A stretch of DNA of 64,000 bases from Microbaculum marinum (GTDB taxonomy: Bacteria > Pseudomonadota > Alphaproteobacteria > Rhizobiales > Tepidamorphaceae). The stretch lies in the NCBI RefSeq assembly GCF_042646165.1, contig NZ_JBHRTC010000011.1. One strand, written 5' to 3'. The notes beneath the pieces are model-generated. The model did not search any database, had not been told where the DNA came from, and was given only the letters and a program-made list of their open reading frames with translations. Both the position numbers and the translations under genes were made by a program. Of this stretch, positions 16,747-24,268 are shown one piece after another; position 1 is the stretch's first letter; every line of letters starts with the position of its first letter.

Positions 16747-18234
16747 TCAAAGCTGGATCCAGGCGGTCTTGAGGTCGGTGTACTTGTCGAGCGCGTGCAG
16801 CGACTTGTCGTGGCCGTTGCCGGACTGCTTCACCCCGCCCAGCGGAACGGTGATGTCCGGACCGCCATAGGTGTTGACATGCACCACCCCGGCGCGCACC
16901 GCCCGGATCATCCGGTGGGCGGTGGAGAGGTTCGAGGTCCAGATCGCCGAAGCGAGGCCGTAGACGGTCGAATTGGCGAGCCGGACCGCCTCGTCCTCGT
17001 CCTCGAAGGTCATCACGCCGAGGACCGGACCGAACACCTCCTCGCGGGCAAGCGTCATGTCGGGGGTCACGCCGTCGAAGATGGTTGGCTGCATGTAGAA
17101 GCCGCCGGTTTCCTCCAGTATCCGTGACCCGCCGGTGACCAGCCGCGCGCCCTGGTCGGCGGCTTGCGCGGCGTATCCGAGGGTCTTCTCCAGCTGCGCG
17201 GCGCTGGAGATCGCGCCGGCCTGGGTGGTCAGCGACAGCGGGTCGCCGACGATCATGCCCGCCGCGATTTCGGCGATCTTCTCGACCAGTACGTCGTGGA
17301 CGGATCTCTGCACCAGAAGCCGCGAGCCTGCGACGCAGACCTGGCCGGAGTTGCGGAAGATGCCGAAGGCCGAAACCTTCGCCGCCTGGTCGAGATCCGC
17401 GGCATCGGCGAAGACGATGTTCGGCGATTTGCCGCCGAGCTCCAGGTAGACCCGCTTCAGGTTCGAGCGCGCCGAATACTCGAGCAGCTTGCGTCCGACG
17501 GCGCCCGAGCCGGTGAAGGCCAGCACGTCGACGTCCATGTGCATGGCCAGCGCCTCGCCGGCGACCGCGCCCTCGCCGGTGACGACGTTGAGCACCCCGT
17601 CGGGCAGGCCCGCCTCGGTGCACAGTTCGGCAAGCCGCAGCAGCGACAGGGATGCGATCTCGGCCGGCTTCAGCACCACCGAGTTGCCGGCGGCCAGCGC
17701 CGGGGCGATCTTCCAGGCGCCGATCATCAGCGGGAAGTTCCACGGCACGATCGCCGCCACCACGCCGACCGGCTCGCGGTGCACCAGGCCGAGCACGTTC
17801 TCGGCCGTCGGTGCGATCTCGCCGTAGACCTTGTCGATCGCCTCGGCATAGTAGCGGAACGTCCCCGCCGCGCTGCCCGGCTCGGCCCGCAGCGCCATCC
17901 CGATCTCGGTGCCGTTGTCGCGCACCCCGAGCACGGCGAGTTCGAGCTGATGTGCTTCGATCAGGTCGGCGATCCGGTGCAGCACCTTCTTGCGCTCGGC
18001 CGGCGCCGCGCGGGACCAGATCCCCGAGTCGAACGCCCTGCGGGCTGCCTTCACCGCCCGGTCGACGTCGCCGGCATCCGCCTCGGTGATGGTGGTCAGG
18101 ATCGTGCCGTCGATTGGCGTGACGATGGAACGGTTCTGGCATCGTCCTGACGCCGTCCTGGCACCGTCAATGAACAGGTCCTGGGGCGGAACCGGGACGC
18201 TGCGCAACGCGTCGATCTGGGCCTGATCCACCAT
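16747..18234 (-). CDS. NAD-dependent aldehyde dehydrogenase (gamma-aminobutyraldehyde/betaine aldehyde type)
   Basis: A 495-residue ALDH. 'VVAAIVPWNFPLMIGAWK' contains the catalytic Asn, 'LELGGKSPNIVF' the catalytic Glu and 'NSGQVCVAGSR' the nucleophilic Cys; the C-terminal 'PLGGVKQSGNGHD' is conserved. The pattern resembles PuuC/BetB-like enzymes for amino-aldehydes. Start ATG 18234 is preceded by GGGGAG at about 10 nt; a TTG two codons upstream is possible. It diverges from the IclR-HAD-aminotransferase operon: a class III aminotransferase converting an amine to an aldehyde followed by this dehydrogenase would complete amine catabolism (inference). Confidence 0.93.
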   Translation of the reverse strand: MVDQAQIDALRSVPVPPQDLFIDGARTASGRCQNRSIVTPIDGTILTTITEADAGDVDRAVKAARRAFDSGIWSRAAPAERKKVLHRIADLIEAHQLELAVLGVRDNGTEIGMALRAEPGSAAGTFRYYAEAIDKVYGEIAPTAENVLGLVHREPVGVVAAIVPWNFPLMIGAWKIAPALAAGNSVVLKPAEIASLSLLRLAELCTEAGLPDGVLNVVTGEGAVAGEALAMHMDVDVLAFTGSGAVGRKLLEYSARSNLKRVYLELGGKSPNIVFADAADLDQAAKVSAFGIFRNSGQVCVAGSRLLVQRSVHDVLVEKIAEIAAGMIVGDPLSLTTQAGAISSAAQLEKTLGYAAQAADQGARLVTGGSRILEETGGFYMQPTIFDGVTPDMTLAREEVFGPVLGVMTFEDEDEAVRLANSTVYGLASAIWTSNLSTAHRMIRAVRAGVVHVNTYGGPDITVPLGGVKQSGNGHDKSLHALDKYTDLKTAWIQL

Positions 18235-18256
18235 CCGCAACCCGCTCCCCCGGTTA

Positions 18257-18287
18257 TGATCGGTTCATTATTGTCACCGACTGATCA
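18257..18287. promoter_or_regulatory. Divergent promoter/operator candidate for ALDH and IclR genes
   Basis: The 162-bp divergent gap is AT-rich near the ALDH start. TGATCGGT at 18257 and ACCGAcTGATCA at 18276-18287 form an imperfect dyad, and TGATC(A) recurs near 18342. IclR regulators commonly control a divergent gene through such short dyads. The site is a candidate only. Confidence 0.3.
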
Positions 18288-18396
18288 AATATATGTTGCG
18301 TTTGCAGCCTGCTTCTGTCAACGAATTCGTCTCGATTGCAATGATCAGGCGGGATCGGGGCGATCCCGTCGAGGGTCCGGGCCCAGCGAGGCGCGC

Positions 18397-19185
18397 GTGC
18401 AGACTGTCGACAAGGCGCTGAAACTGCTAGAGTTCTTCAGGACCGATCAGCCCGAGATCGGGCTCAGCGACCTGGCCCGGCTGGCCGGCTACGACAAGGC
18501 GGCGACGCGCCGGTTCCTGGTGGCCCTGATGGGACACGCCTTCATCGAGCAGAATCCGGCCAGCAGGAAGTACCGCCTCGGCGCCGCCTTCCTGCATTTC
18601 GCCCAGGTGCGCGAGGCGACGCTGCCGCTCGCCACGGTGGTGACCCCCCTTCTCGACGCCCTTTCCGCGGAAACCGGCGAAACCGCCCACGCCTCCCACT
18701 ATTCCGCCGGGGCGCTGATCGCGATCGGCATCCGCGAATCGAGCCGCGCCAACCGGGTCCACTTGGACCCGTCCGAAATCCTGCCGCTGCACGCGACCGC
18801 GTCCGGCCTCGCCTTCCTCGCCTTCGGCCCGGCGGCTCCTCTCGAAGCCGCCGTCGACCAGGGCCTGCGCGCCTATACCGCCCACACGATCACGGACGCC
18901 GCGGCGCTGCGCGGTGCCGTCGCGGAGGTGCGGCGGGCAGGCTATGCGATCAGCAACCAGGGCTTCGAGGACGAGGTGGTCGGCATCGCGATGCCGTTCT
19001 TCGACAGTTCCGGCACGGCCACCGGCGCGATCGCGGTGGCGACGCCGGCCTCGCGCATGTCGGATGAGTTGAGAGTTCTCATCCTTGCCAATCTCCACAA
19101 GGCGGCGCTGGCGGCAACGGCCGGCATCGGCGGTATCCCTGCCGAGGCGTTCGTGCGCGCCCACGGCGAAAGGCGGGCGGCATGA
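18397..19185 (+). CDS. IclR-family transcriptional regulator
   Basis: A 262-residue IclR regulator, with an N-terminal winged HTH ('VQTVDKALKLLEFF', 'LSDLARLAGYDKAATRRFLVAL' in two parts) and a C-terminal ligand-binding GAF-like domain ('LPLHATASGLAFLAF' motif). I chose the GTG at 18397, seven residues before the first HTH helix and preceded by GAGG; the open frame extends 47 codons further up, through the divergent promoter region, and is unlikely to be translated. It overlaps the HAD gene by 4 nt (ATGA), so it is cotranscribed with the genes it probably regulates. Confidence 0.88.
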   Translation: MQTVDKALKLLEFFRTDQPEIGLSDLARLAGYDKAATRRFLVALMGHAFIEQNPASRKYRLGAAFLHFAQVREATLPLATVVTPLLDALSAETGETAHASHYSAGALIAIGIRESSRANRVHLDPSEILPLHATASGLAFLAFGPAAPLEAAVDQGLRAYTAHTITDAAALRGAVAEVRRAGYAISNQGFEDEVVGIAMPFFDSSGTATGAIAVATPASRMSDELRVLILANLHKAALAATAGIGGIPAEAFVRAHGERRAA

Positions 19186-19859
19186 GCGCCCCGGCTCGGG
19201 CGCTTGTCCTGGATTTCGGCGGCGTCATCAGCAGGACCCTGTTCGAAACCCATGCCGCGACCGAATCCGCGCTCGGTCTGTCTCCGGGCGCCTTGACCTG
19301 GCGAGGGCCGTTTGATCCCGACAACGACCCGCTTTGGCAGTCCATGCAGGCCGGCGGGATCACAGAGCGCGACTACTGGATGGCCCGTACCCGCGAGACC
19401 GGCGAACTGCTTGGCGAGAGATGGGACCGGATGGACCAGTTCCTGCGCCGTGCGCGTGGCGGCGACCTGATGGGCTGCATCCGGCCCGAGGCACTGGCGG
19501 CAATCGACCGCGCCAGGGCGGCGGGAAAGAAGCTGGCGGTGCTGTCGAACGAACTGGATCTCTTCTACGGTGCCGATTTCAGGGACAAGCTCCCTTTCCT
19601 CGCCGCCTTCGACCTGATCGTCGATGCGACCTACACGAATATCCTCAAGCCCGACCCGCGCGCCTATGCCTTCGTGACCGACGGTCTGGGGGAGGCGGCC
19701 GAGGACTGTGTCTTCGTCGACGACCAGCTCAAGAATGTCCGCGGCGGCGACGCCGTCGGCATGCAGACCGTCCATTTCAACGTCCGCGATCCGGCTGGCA
19801 GCTACGCCCGCGCGCTGGATCTCCTCGGTATCGACAAACGTTCGGAGGTCTCGTCTTGA
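19182..19859 (+). CDS. HAD-superfamily hydrolase (DxGGV subclass)
   Basis: A 225-residue HAD-like protein. Motif I is 'LDFGGV', with the nucleophile Asp but Gly in place of the second Asp, as in the epoxide-hydrolase-N-domain-like branch of subclass IA; motif II is 'LSNE', motif III Lys is in 'LKPDPRAY' and motif IV is 'VFVDDQLKN'. The missing second Asp questions classical phosphatase activity. ATGA overlap with the IclR gene and TTGA overlap with the aminotransferase give a tightly coupled three-gene unit. Substrate unknown. Confidence 0.85.
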   Translation: MSAPARALVLDFGGVISRTLFETHAATESALGLSPGALTWRGPFDPDNDPLWQSMQAGGITERDYWMARTRETGELLGERWDRMDQFLRRARGGDLMGCIRPEALAAIDRARAAGKKLAVLSNELDLFYGADFRDKLPFLAAFDLIVDATYTNILKPDPRAYAFVTDGLGEAAEDCVFVDDQLKNVRGGDAVGMQTVHFNVRDPAGSYARALDLLGIDKRSEVSS

Positions 19860-21214
19860 ACCTGCATGACAGCAATTTCCTGAAGGAAAACAACGCGCGC
19901 CACCTGTGGCACCCGATGGCGCACCCCGCCGAGATGCAGGCGACCCCGCCCAAGGTCGTCATGGCCGCGGAGGGAGTCATGCTGACAGATGTGGACGGGC
20001 ACAAGACCCTCGACGCGGTCGGCGGGCTGTGGAACGTCAATCTCGGCTATTCCTGCGATCCGGTGAAGAAGGCGATCGCCGAGCAACTCGAACAGCTTCC
20101 CTACTATTCCGCGTTTCGCGGCACCTCGACCGGGCCCGCGGTCGAACTGTCCTACATGCTGCGGAAATGGTTCGCTCCCGACGGCATGGTGCGTTCGTTC
20201 TTCACCTCCGGCGGCTCCGACAGTGTGGAGACGGGACTTCGCCTCGCCCGGCAGTATCACAAGATCCGCGGCGACCGCGACCGGACCAAGTTCATCAGCC
20301 TCAAGAAGGGCTATCACGGCACCCATTTCGGCGGCGCCTCGGTGAGTGGCAACGCGAATTTCCGGCGCAACTACGAGCCGCTGCTGCCGGGATGCTTCCA
20401 CATCCCCGCCCCCTACACCTACCGCAACCCGTTCAACGAGACCGACCCGGCACGGCTGGCGCAGTTCTGTGCGCAGGCCCTGGAAGACGAGATCGTGTTT
20501 CAGGGGCCGGACACCGTCGCCGCGTTCATCATGGAGCCGGTGCTGGGTGCCGGAGGCGTCATCCCGCCGCACGAAAGCTTCATGCCGATGGTGCGCGAGA
20601 TCTGCGATCGTCACGGCGTCCTGCTGATTGCCGACGAGGTGATCACCGCGTTCGGGCGCACCGGCGCCTGGACCGGCTCGCGCCTGTGGGGCGTCCGGCC
20701 GGACCTGATGACGATCGCAAAGGCGATCACCAACGGCTATTTCCCGTTTGGCGCCGTCATGATCGGCGAGACGGTGGCGGAGGCGTTCGAGACGAATGCC
20801 GATTCCTTCGGCAGCATAGGGCATGGCTATACCTACTCCGCCCACCCGGTCGGCTGCGCAGCCGCGCTCGCCTGCCTGCCGGAGACGCACAAGGCCGATG
20901 TCGCGTCGAACGCCGCCGCGCGCGGCGCCGAACTGCTGGCGGCCTGCGAGGGCCTCAAGGCGGAGCACAGCCTCATTGGCGACGTTCGCGGCAAGGGCCT
21001 GATGGTCGCGCTCGAACTGGTCTCCGACCGCGACAGGAAGACGCCGGTAGACAAGAAGACGATCGGCACCGTGTTCGAGGTCGCCTACGCCGAGGGCGTG
21101 ATGCTGCGCGTCTCCGGCCCCAACATCATCCTGTCGCCGCCGCTGGTGATCACCGCTGGCGATGTCGCGAAGATCGCGGCCGCGATCAGCGCCGGACTTG
21201 CCGCCGTCGCGTAG
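19856..21214 (+). CDS. Class III PLP-dependent aminotransferase
   Basis: A 452-residue omega-amino acid/diamine-type aminotransferase. 'HLWHPMAHPAEM' near the N-terminus is the class III substrate-binding start, 'ADEVITAFGRTG' contains the PLP-N1 Asp and the PLP lysine is at about residue 289 in 'TIAKAITNGYFPFG'. The start is a TTG at 19856 with GGAGG exactly 7 nt upstream; it overlaps the HAD stop by 4 nt. With the divergent aldehyde dehydrogenase it could turn an amine or beta-amino acid into the acid. Related proteins use pyruvate as acceptor; the donor is not evident. Confidence 0.93.
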   Translation: MNLHDSNFLKENNARHLWHPMAHPAEMQATPPKVVMAAEGVMLTDVDGHKTLDAVGGLWNVNLGYSCDPVKKAIAEQLEQLPYYSAFRGTSTGPAVELSYMLRKWFAPDGMVRSFFTSGGSDSVETGLRLARQYHKIRGDRDRTKFISLKKGYHGTHFGGASVSGNANFRRNYEPLLPGCFHIPAPYTYRNPFNETDPARLAQFCAQALEDEIVFQGPDTVAAFIMEPVLGAGGVIPPHESFMPMVREICDRHGVLLIADEVITAFGRTGAWTGSRLWGVRPDLMTIAKAITNGYFPFGAVMIGETVAEAFETNADSFGSIGHGYTYSAHPVGCAAALACLPETHKADVASNAAARGAELLAACEGLKAEHSLIGDVRGKGLMVALELVSDRDRKTPVDKKTIGTVFEVAYAEGVMLRVSGPNIILSPPLVITAGDVAKIAAAISAGLAAVA

Positions 21215-21541
21215 CGGACGCCGCCTCGCACCCGGGACGTCCGGCCGCCCGACCCGAATGCTGGACGAAAATAACGTATCCAAAAAAGGATACTGAATGT
21301 AATGGCGGGATTCCGGGGTTGATGGTTTAAATTTCCTATCCCCTAGCGGGAGGTCGCCGAACGGCCGCGCGTAGACGGTCGTACCGGCCCCTGCCGACAC
21401 GGGAAACCGGGATTTTGTGCGCCAGCTGCCTTCCGGAGCTACCGGAGCGAGGTCGGTGCATCGGATGCCGGCTTTGCTTGCACCCCCGGTTCGCTGGAAC
21501 ACAAGAGGGGCGGATCTCCAAATGGGAGGAAGGAAACCATC
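21215..21541. promoter_or_regulatory. Promoter region upstream of the ABC importer binding-protein gene
   Basis: No gene is supported in this 327-bp gap. It contains an unusually AT-rich tract (about 21268-21345) including the perfect dyad GTATCC-AAAAAA-GGATAC at 21276-21293 and a 'TTTAAATTTCCTATCCCCTAG' stretch, the likely promoter area. The segment just before the gene carries a strong GGGAGGAAGGAAA ribosome site. Confidence 0.55.
21276..21293. promoter_or_regulatory. Candidate operator palindrome GTATCC-N6-GGATAC
   Basis: Perfect 6-bp arms separated by six adenines, in the AT-rich promoter tract of the ABC binding-protein gene. The A-tract centre would give a bent, regulator-accessible site. 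The AraC-family gene at 23131 is a nearby candidate regulator, but AraC proteins usually bind direct repeats, so a GntR- or LacI-type factor elsewhere is also possible. Confidence 0.4.
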
Positions 21542-22807
21542 ATGAGGAAATATTTAGGGGCAGCCCTTTCAGGTGCGGCGCTCGTCGCCCTGTCCGCGGC
21601 TCCGGGCATGGCGCAGGACAAGGAACCCTTGAAGATCGGCGTCACCGCGACGCTCGAGGGCACCTATACGGTCCTGGGCGAAGACGGCATGCGGGGCTTC
21701 GAGGTCGCGCTGCAGGAGTACAACAAGACGGCCGGCGGCCGGCCGATCGAGGTCATCGTCGCCTCCACGGACGCAAGCCCGGACTCGGCGGTGCGCGCGG
21801 TGCGCAAGCTGGTCGAGCAGGACAAGGTCGACCTGGTGATCGGGCCGCTGTCCGGTGACGAGGGCATCGCCGTCAAGAACTACGCCAAGACCCAGCCGCA
21901 GATGACCTTCGTCAATGGCGGCTCGGGCGCGCAGGAGACCACGTTCGTCGATCCGGCGGAGAACTTCTTCCGCTTCAACATGGACGGCGCCCAGTGGCAG
22001 GTCGGTCTGGGCGACTACATCTTCAACGAGAAGGGCTGGAAGAAGATCGCTACCGTCGGCGAGGACTACTCCTTCGTCTACACGCAGGTGCTGGGGCTCC
22101 TGGTCGACTACTGCAGCGCCGGCGGCGAAGTTTCCGAGCGCCTCTGGGTTCCCCTCGGCACCAAGGACTTCTCCTCCATCATCGCCGCCCTGCCGGACGA
22201 CGTCGACGCCATCTATCTCGGCCTCGGCGGCGGCGACGCGGTCAACTTCCTGAACCAGTATGCCCAGGCCGGCGGCGAGGCCAATTTCCTCGGCGGCTCG
22301 ATCATGGTCGACCAGACCGTGCTGTCCTCGAAGGGCAGGGCCAAGGAACTGCTTGCGGGCACGCCCGCGGCTTCCGGACAGGCCGACACCTGGGACAATC
22401 CGAAGTGGCAGGCCTTCGTGAAGGCCTATCAGGACGCCTTCCCGCCGGACAAGCGCTTCGCCGGCCCTTCGCTGCTGGCCACCAACTACTACAACGCCGC
22501 AAAGGCGGTGTTCGAGGGGCTCAATCAGGTCGACGGCGACCTGAGCGACGGGCACGCGAAGTTCCGCGACGCCCTGCAGAACATGGTGCTCGATGCCCCC
22601 AACGGTGAGATCAGGCTGGACGAGAACCGCCAGGCGATCGGCACCAACTTCGTCACCGAGGTGGTCGAGGACAAGGACGGCAATCTGGTCAGCCAGGTCG
22701 TCAAGGTGGTTCCGAACGTCAATCAGACGCTCGGCCTTCCCGCCGACGAGTTCGCGAAGATCGGTCTGCCGAGCCGCGACGTGCCGGAGTGCAAGAAGTA
22801 CATGTAA
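21542..22807 (+). CDS. Branched-chain amino acid-type ABC transporter substrate-binding protein
   Basis: A 421-residue periplasmic type I binding protein (LivJ-like). The signal peptide covers about residues 1-24 (Ala/Leu-rich, cleavage after 'GMA'). The mature start 'LKIGVTATLEGTYTVLGEDGMRGFE' (ends quoted) and 'DLVIGPLSGDEGIAVKNYA' are typical of the family; the conserved ligand-loop Ser/Thr follow. A strong GGGAGG ribosome site precedes the ATG. It is the likely high-expression component of the LivHMGF-type importer encoded 1.5 kb downstream. This subfamily is often found with aromatic or amide substrates, so the ligand need not be an amino acid. Confidence 0.93.
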   Translation: MRKYLGAALSGAALVALSAAPGMAQDKEPLKIGVTATLEGTYTVLGEDGMRGFEVALQEYNKTAGGRPIEVIVASTDASPDSAVRAVRKLVEQDKVDLVIGPLSGDEGIAVKNYAKTQPQMTFVNGGSGAQETTFVDPAENFFRFNMDGAQWQVGLGDYIFNEKGWKKIATVGEDYSFVYTQVLGLLVDYCSAGGEVSERLWVPLGTKDFSSIIAALPDDVDAIYLGLGGGDAVNFLNQYAQAGGEANFLGGSIMVDQTVLSSKGRAKELLAGTPAASGQADTWDNPKWQAFVKAYQDAFPPDKRFAGPSLLATNYYNAAKAVFEGLNQVDGDLSDGHAKFRDALQNMVLDAPNGEIRLDENRQAIGTNFVTEVVEDKDGNLVSQVVKVVPNVNQTLGLPADEFAKIGLPSRDVPECKKYM

Positions 22808-22815
22808 GGATTTGA

Positions 22816-22838
22816 CGCGGCTCTCGGCGAGAGCCGCG
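22816..22838 (+). terminator. Stem-loop after the binding-protein gene
   Basis: A perfect 10-bp stem (CGCGGCTCTC / GAGAGCCGCG) with a 3-nt loop starts 9 nt after the stop codon, followed only by 'CAATTCCCC', so there is no real U-run. It may stabilise the binding-protein mRNA and uncouple it from the downstream genes rather than terminate fully. Confidence 0.5.
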
Positions 22839-22850
22839 CAATTCCCCTGA

Positions 22851-22886
22851 CGCGCCCTGCGCCGCGGGTTCGCGGCGCAGGGCGCG
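22851..22886 (+). terminator. Strong 15-bp stem-loop
   Basis: CGCGCCCTGCGCCGC pairs perfectly with GCGGCGCAGGGCGCG around a GGGTTC loop: a 15-bp GC-rich hairpin 44 nt beyond the binding-protein stop. The 3' flank 'CTCGTCTCCC' is pyrimidine-rich but has few T residues. Together with the adjacent stem it most likely marks the end, or a processing point, of the binding-protein transcript. Confidence 0.65.
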
Positions 22887-23130
22887 CTCGTCTCCCGTTC
22901 GGCAATCCCGAGGAACGGTTACGGTCGCGCGCTGCGGTCCGGCGAGGCATGCCCGGCGAACGGATGTCACTCCGCATGCAATAGGGACTGCCTCCCCCGG
23001 AAATCGGAGATGAATCTCCGAGTTACTCCGTACCGATCGCCCATTTGCGCGATTTCGATGTTGCGAAATCCGTAGCCACCGGACGAAAGCTGGACCATAC
23101 TGGAAAAAAACTAATTATAGGGAGGAGCCG
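22887..23130. promoter_or_regulatory. Leader of the AraC gene with a 16-bp palindrome
   Basis: No gene is supported here. CGGAGAT-GA-ATCTCCG at 23005-23020 is a perfect 7-bp dyad, followed at 23021-23035 by a partial repeat of CTCCG. Further down, an AT-rich tract 'GGAAAAAAACTAATTATAGGGAGG' (quoted in part) provides a -10-like TAATTAT and the ribosome site for the TTG start at 23131. Confidence 0.45.
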
Positions 23131-23961
23131 TTGAGCACTGCTATTTCAGTGTATCACGGCCACTTCGGCCGTGCGTCGCTCTATTCGCTGAATAGATCGA
23201 TGATCAAGCATGCCCACCGCGAAGGGCACCTGACGTTCTGGGTACAGGGTGGTCTGTCGACGATCACCATCAAGGATCTGCCTTGCGTGCTGTCGCCGGA
23301 ACGGGCGGCTGCGATCAATCCGTGGGAACTGCACTCCTACGATCCTCACGACAACGACACCGGCCAGTATTGCCTCGTGCTCTACATCAAGCCGGAGTGG
23401 TTCATGAACTTCAGCCGATCGTCACTCGGGGTGCTGAAGTTCGGGCGTCCGGAAATCGACATGACGCCGACGATTACCCGGCTGGTCGCCCACGTCGTGC
23501 GCCTGCTGACGATGGCCCGGACGACGGACCTGCTGGACGGATACCTCTACGAACTGACCTCGGCCTGCTTCGAGCAGACCCACACCTGGATCCCCGGAAC
23601 CGCCGAGAGCAACGACAACGCGCGCATCAACGACTTCCGCGTGCGCAAGTCGATCCGTCTGATGACCGAGAATGTCGGGCAGATCATGGGGCTCGACGAC
23701 GTCGCCACCGAGTCAGGCCTGTCCCGACCGCACTTCTTCAAGTTGTTCCGCAACCAGACGGGCGTGACGCCGAAGCTGTTCTGGAACACCATCCGCATGG
23801 AGCGGGCGCTGACCGAACTGGCGGAATCGCCAAAGTCGATCACGGACATCAGCCTTGATCTGGGGTTTTCCTCGCAGTCCAGTTTCTCCCGGTTCTTCGC
23901 GCTGAATACCGGGCTGGCCCCAACGGACTATCGCCGGGTCGCCCACGTGCTGCACTCCTGA
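23131..23961 (+). CDS. AraC-family transcriptional regulator
   Basis: A 276-residue regulator. The N-terminal cupin-like sensor domain ('HAHREGHLTFWVQGG', 'NPWELHSYDPHD') is followed by two C-terminal HTH motifs: 'GLDDVATESGLSRPHFFKLFRNQTG' (ends quoted) and 'ITDISLDLGFSSQSSFSRFF'. The TTG start has GGGAGG 5 nt upstream. It lies between the binding-protein gene and the permease/ATPase genes of the importer, so it probably senses the transported compound and controls this operon (inference). Confidence 0.92.
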   Translation: MSTAISVYHGHFGRASLYSLNRSMIKHAHREGHLTFWVQGGLSTITIKDLPCVLSPERAAAINPWELHSYDPHDNDTGQYCLVLYIKPEWFMNFSRSSLGVLKFGRPEIDMTPTITRLVAHVVRLLTMARTTDLLDGYLYELTSACFEQTHTWIPGTAESNDNARINDFRVRKSIRLMTENVGQIMGLDDVATESGLSRPHFFKLFRNQTGVTPKLFWNTIRMERALTELAESPKSITDISLDLGFSSQSSFSRFFALNTGLAPTDYRRVAHVLHS

Positions 23962-24154
23962 CCCGGTCGCGACGGGGTCGCCCGGATAGCGGATCCGACC
24001 GCAATTCGCGCGCCGGACGGCGGCGGGTCGCGCGAAAAAAGACTGGATGACATGCGCGTCCGGGGCGGCGTGATCTAGGTTCGAATCCAAGAAGAGCGCG
24101 GCATACGCGCGGCCCAATATCGGGCAGCCCGGAAGGGTAGGGAGGGGCGCTGAC
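23962..24154. other. Intergenic leader upstream of the importer permease operon
   Basis: No gene is supported. The stretch includes a GC-rich hairpin-prone segment after the AraC stop, the 'GCGCGAAAAAAGACTGGATGACATG' neighbourhood (A6 tract at about 24036) and a GGGAGGGG ribosome-like site at 24138-24147 serving the small frame at 24155. A promoter for the downstream operon is probably here, but no clear -35/-10 pair can be named. Confidence 0.4.
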
Positions 24155-24268
24155 ATGAGTGAGCGTACGGCGGCTCGGATCGACCGGTTGTTGCCCCCGG
24201 CTGCTCGCGCTCCGGGTCGCGCGAGACCCGGTGCGCGGAGTGCGGCTGGCGTCGGGAACGGGCAATGA
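24155..24268 (+). CDS. Possible 37-residue leader peptide coupled to the permease gene
   Basis: An ATG at 24155 is preceded by GGGAGGGG (spacer about 7 nt) and opens a 37-residue frame rich in Ala, Arg, Gly and Pro. Its TGA overlaps the permease ATG as ATGA at 24265-24268. It has no recognisable domain. Translational coupling with the permease would explain why that gene has no ribosome site of its own. It could also be a chance frame in GC-rich DNA. Confidence 0.35.
   Translation: MSERTAARIDRLLPPAARAPGRARPGARSAAGVGNGQ

Noticed and set aside
18256..18396. A 47-residue N-terminal extension of the IclR regulator.
   Set aside because: It would run through the AT-rich divergent promoter, lacks a ribosome site and makes the protein longer than the family norm.
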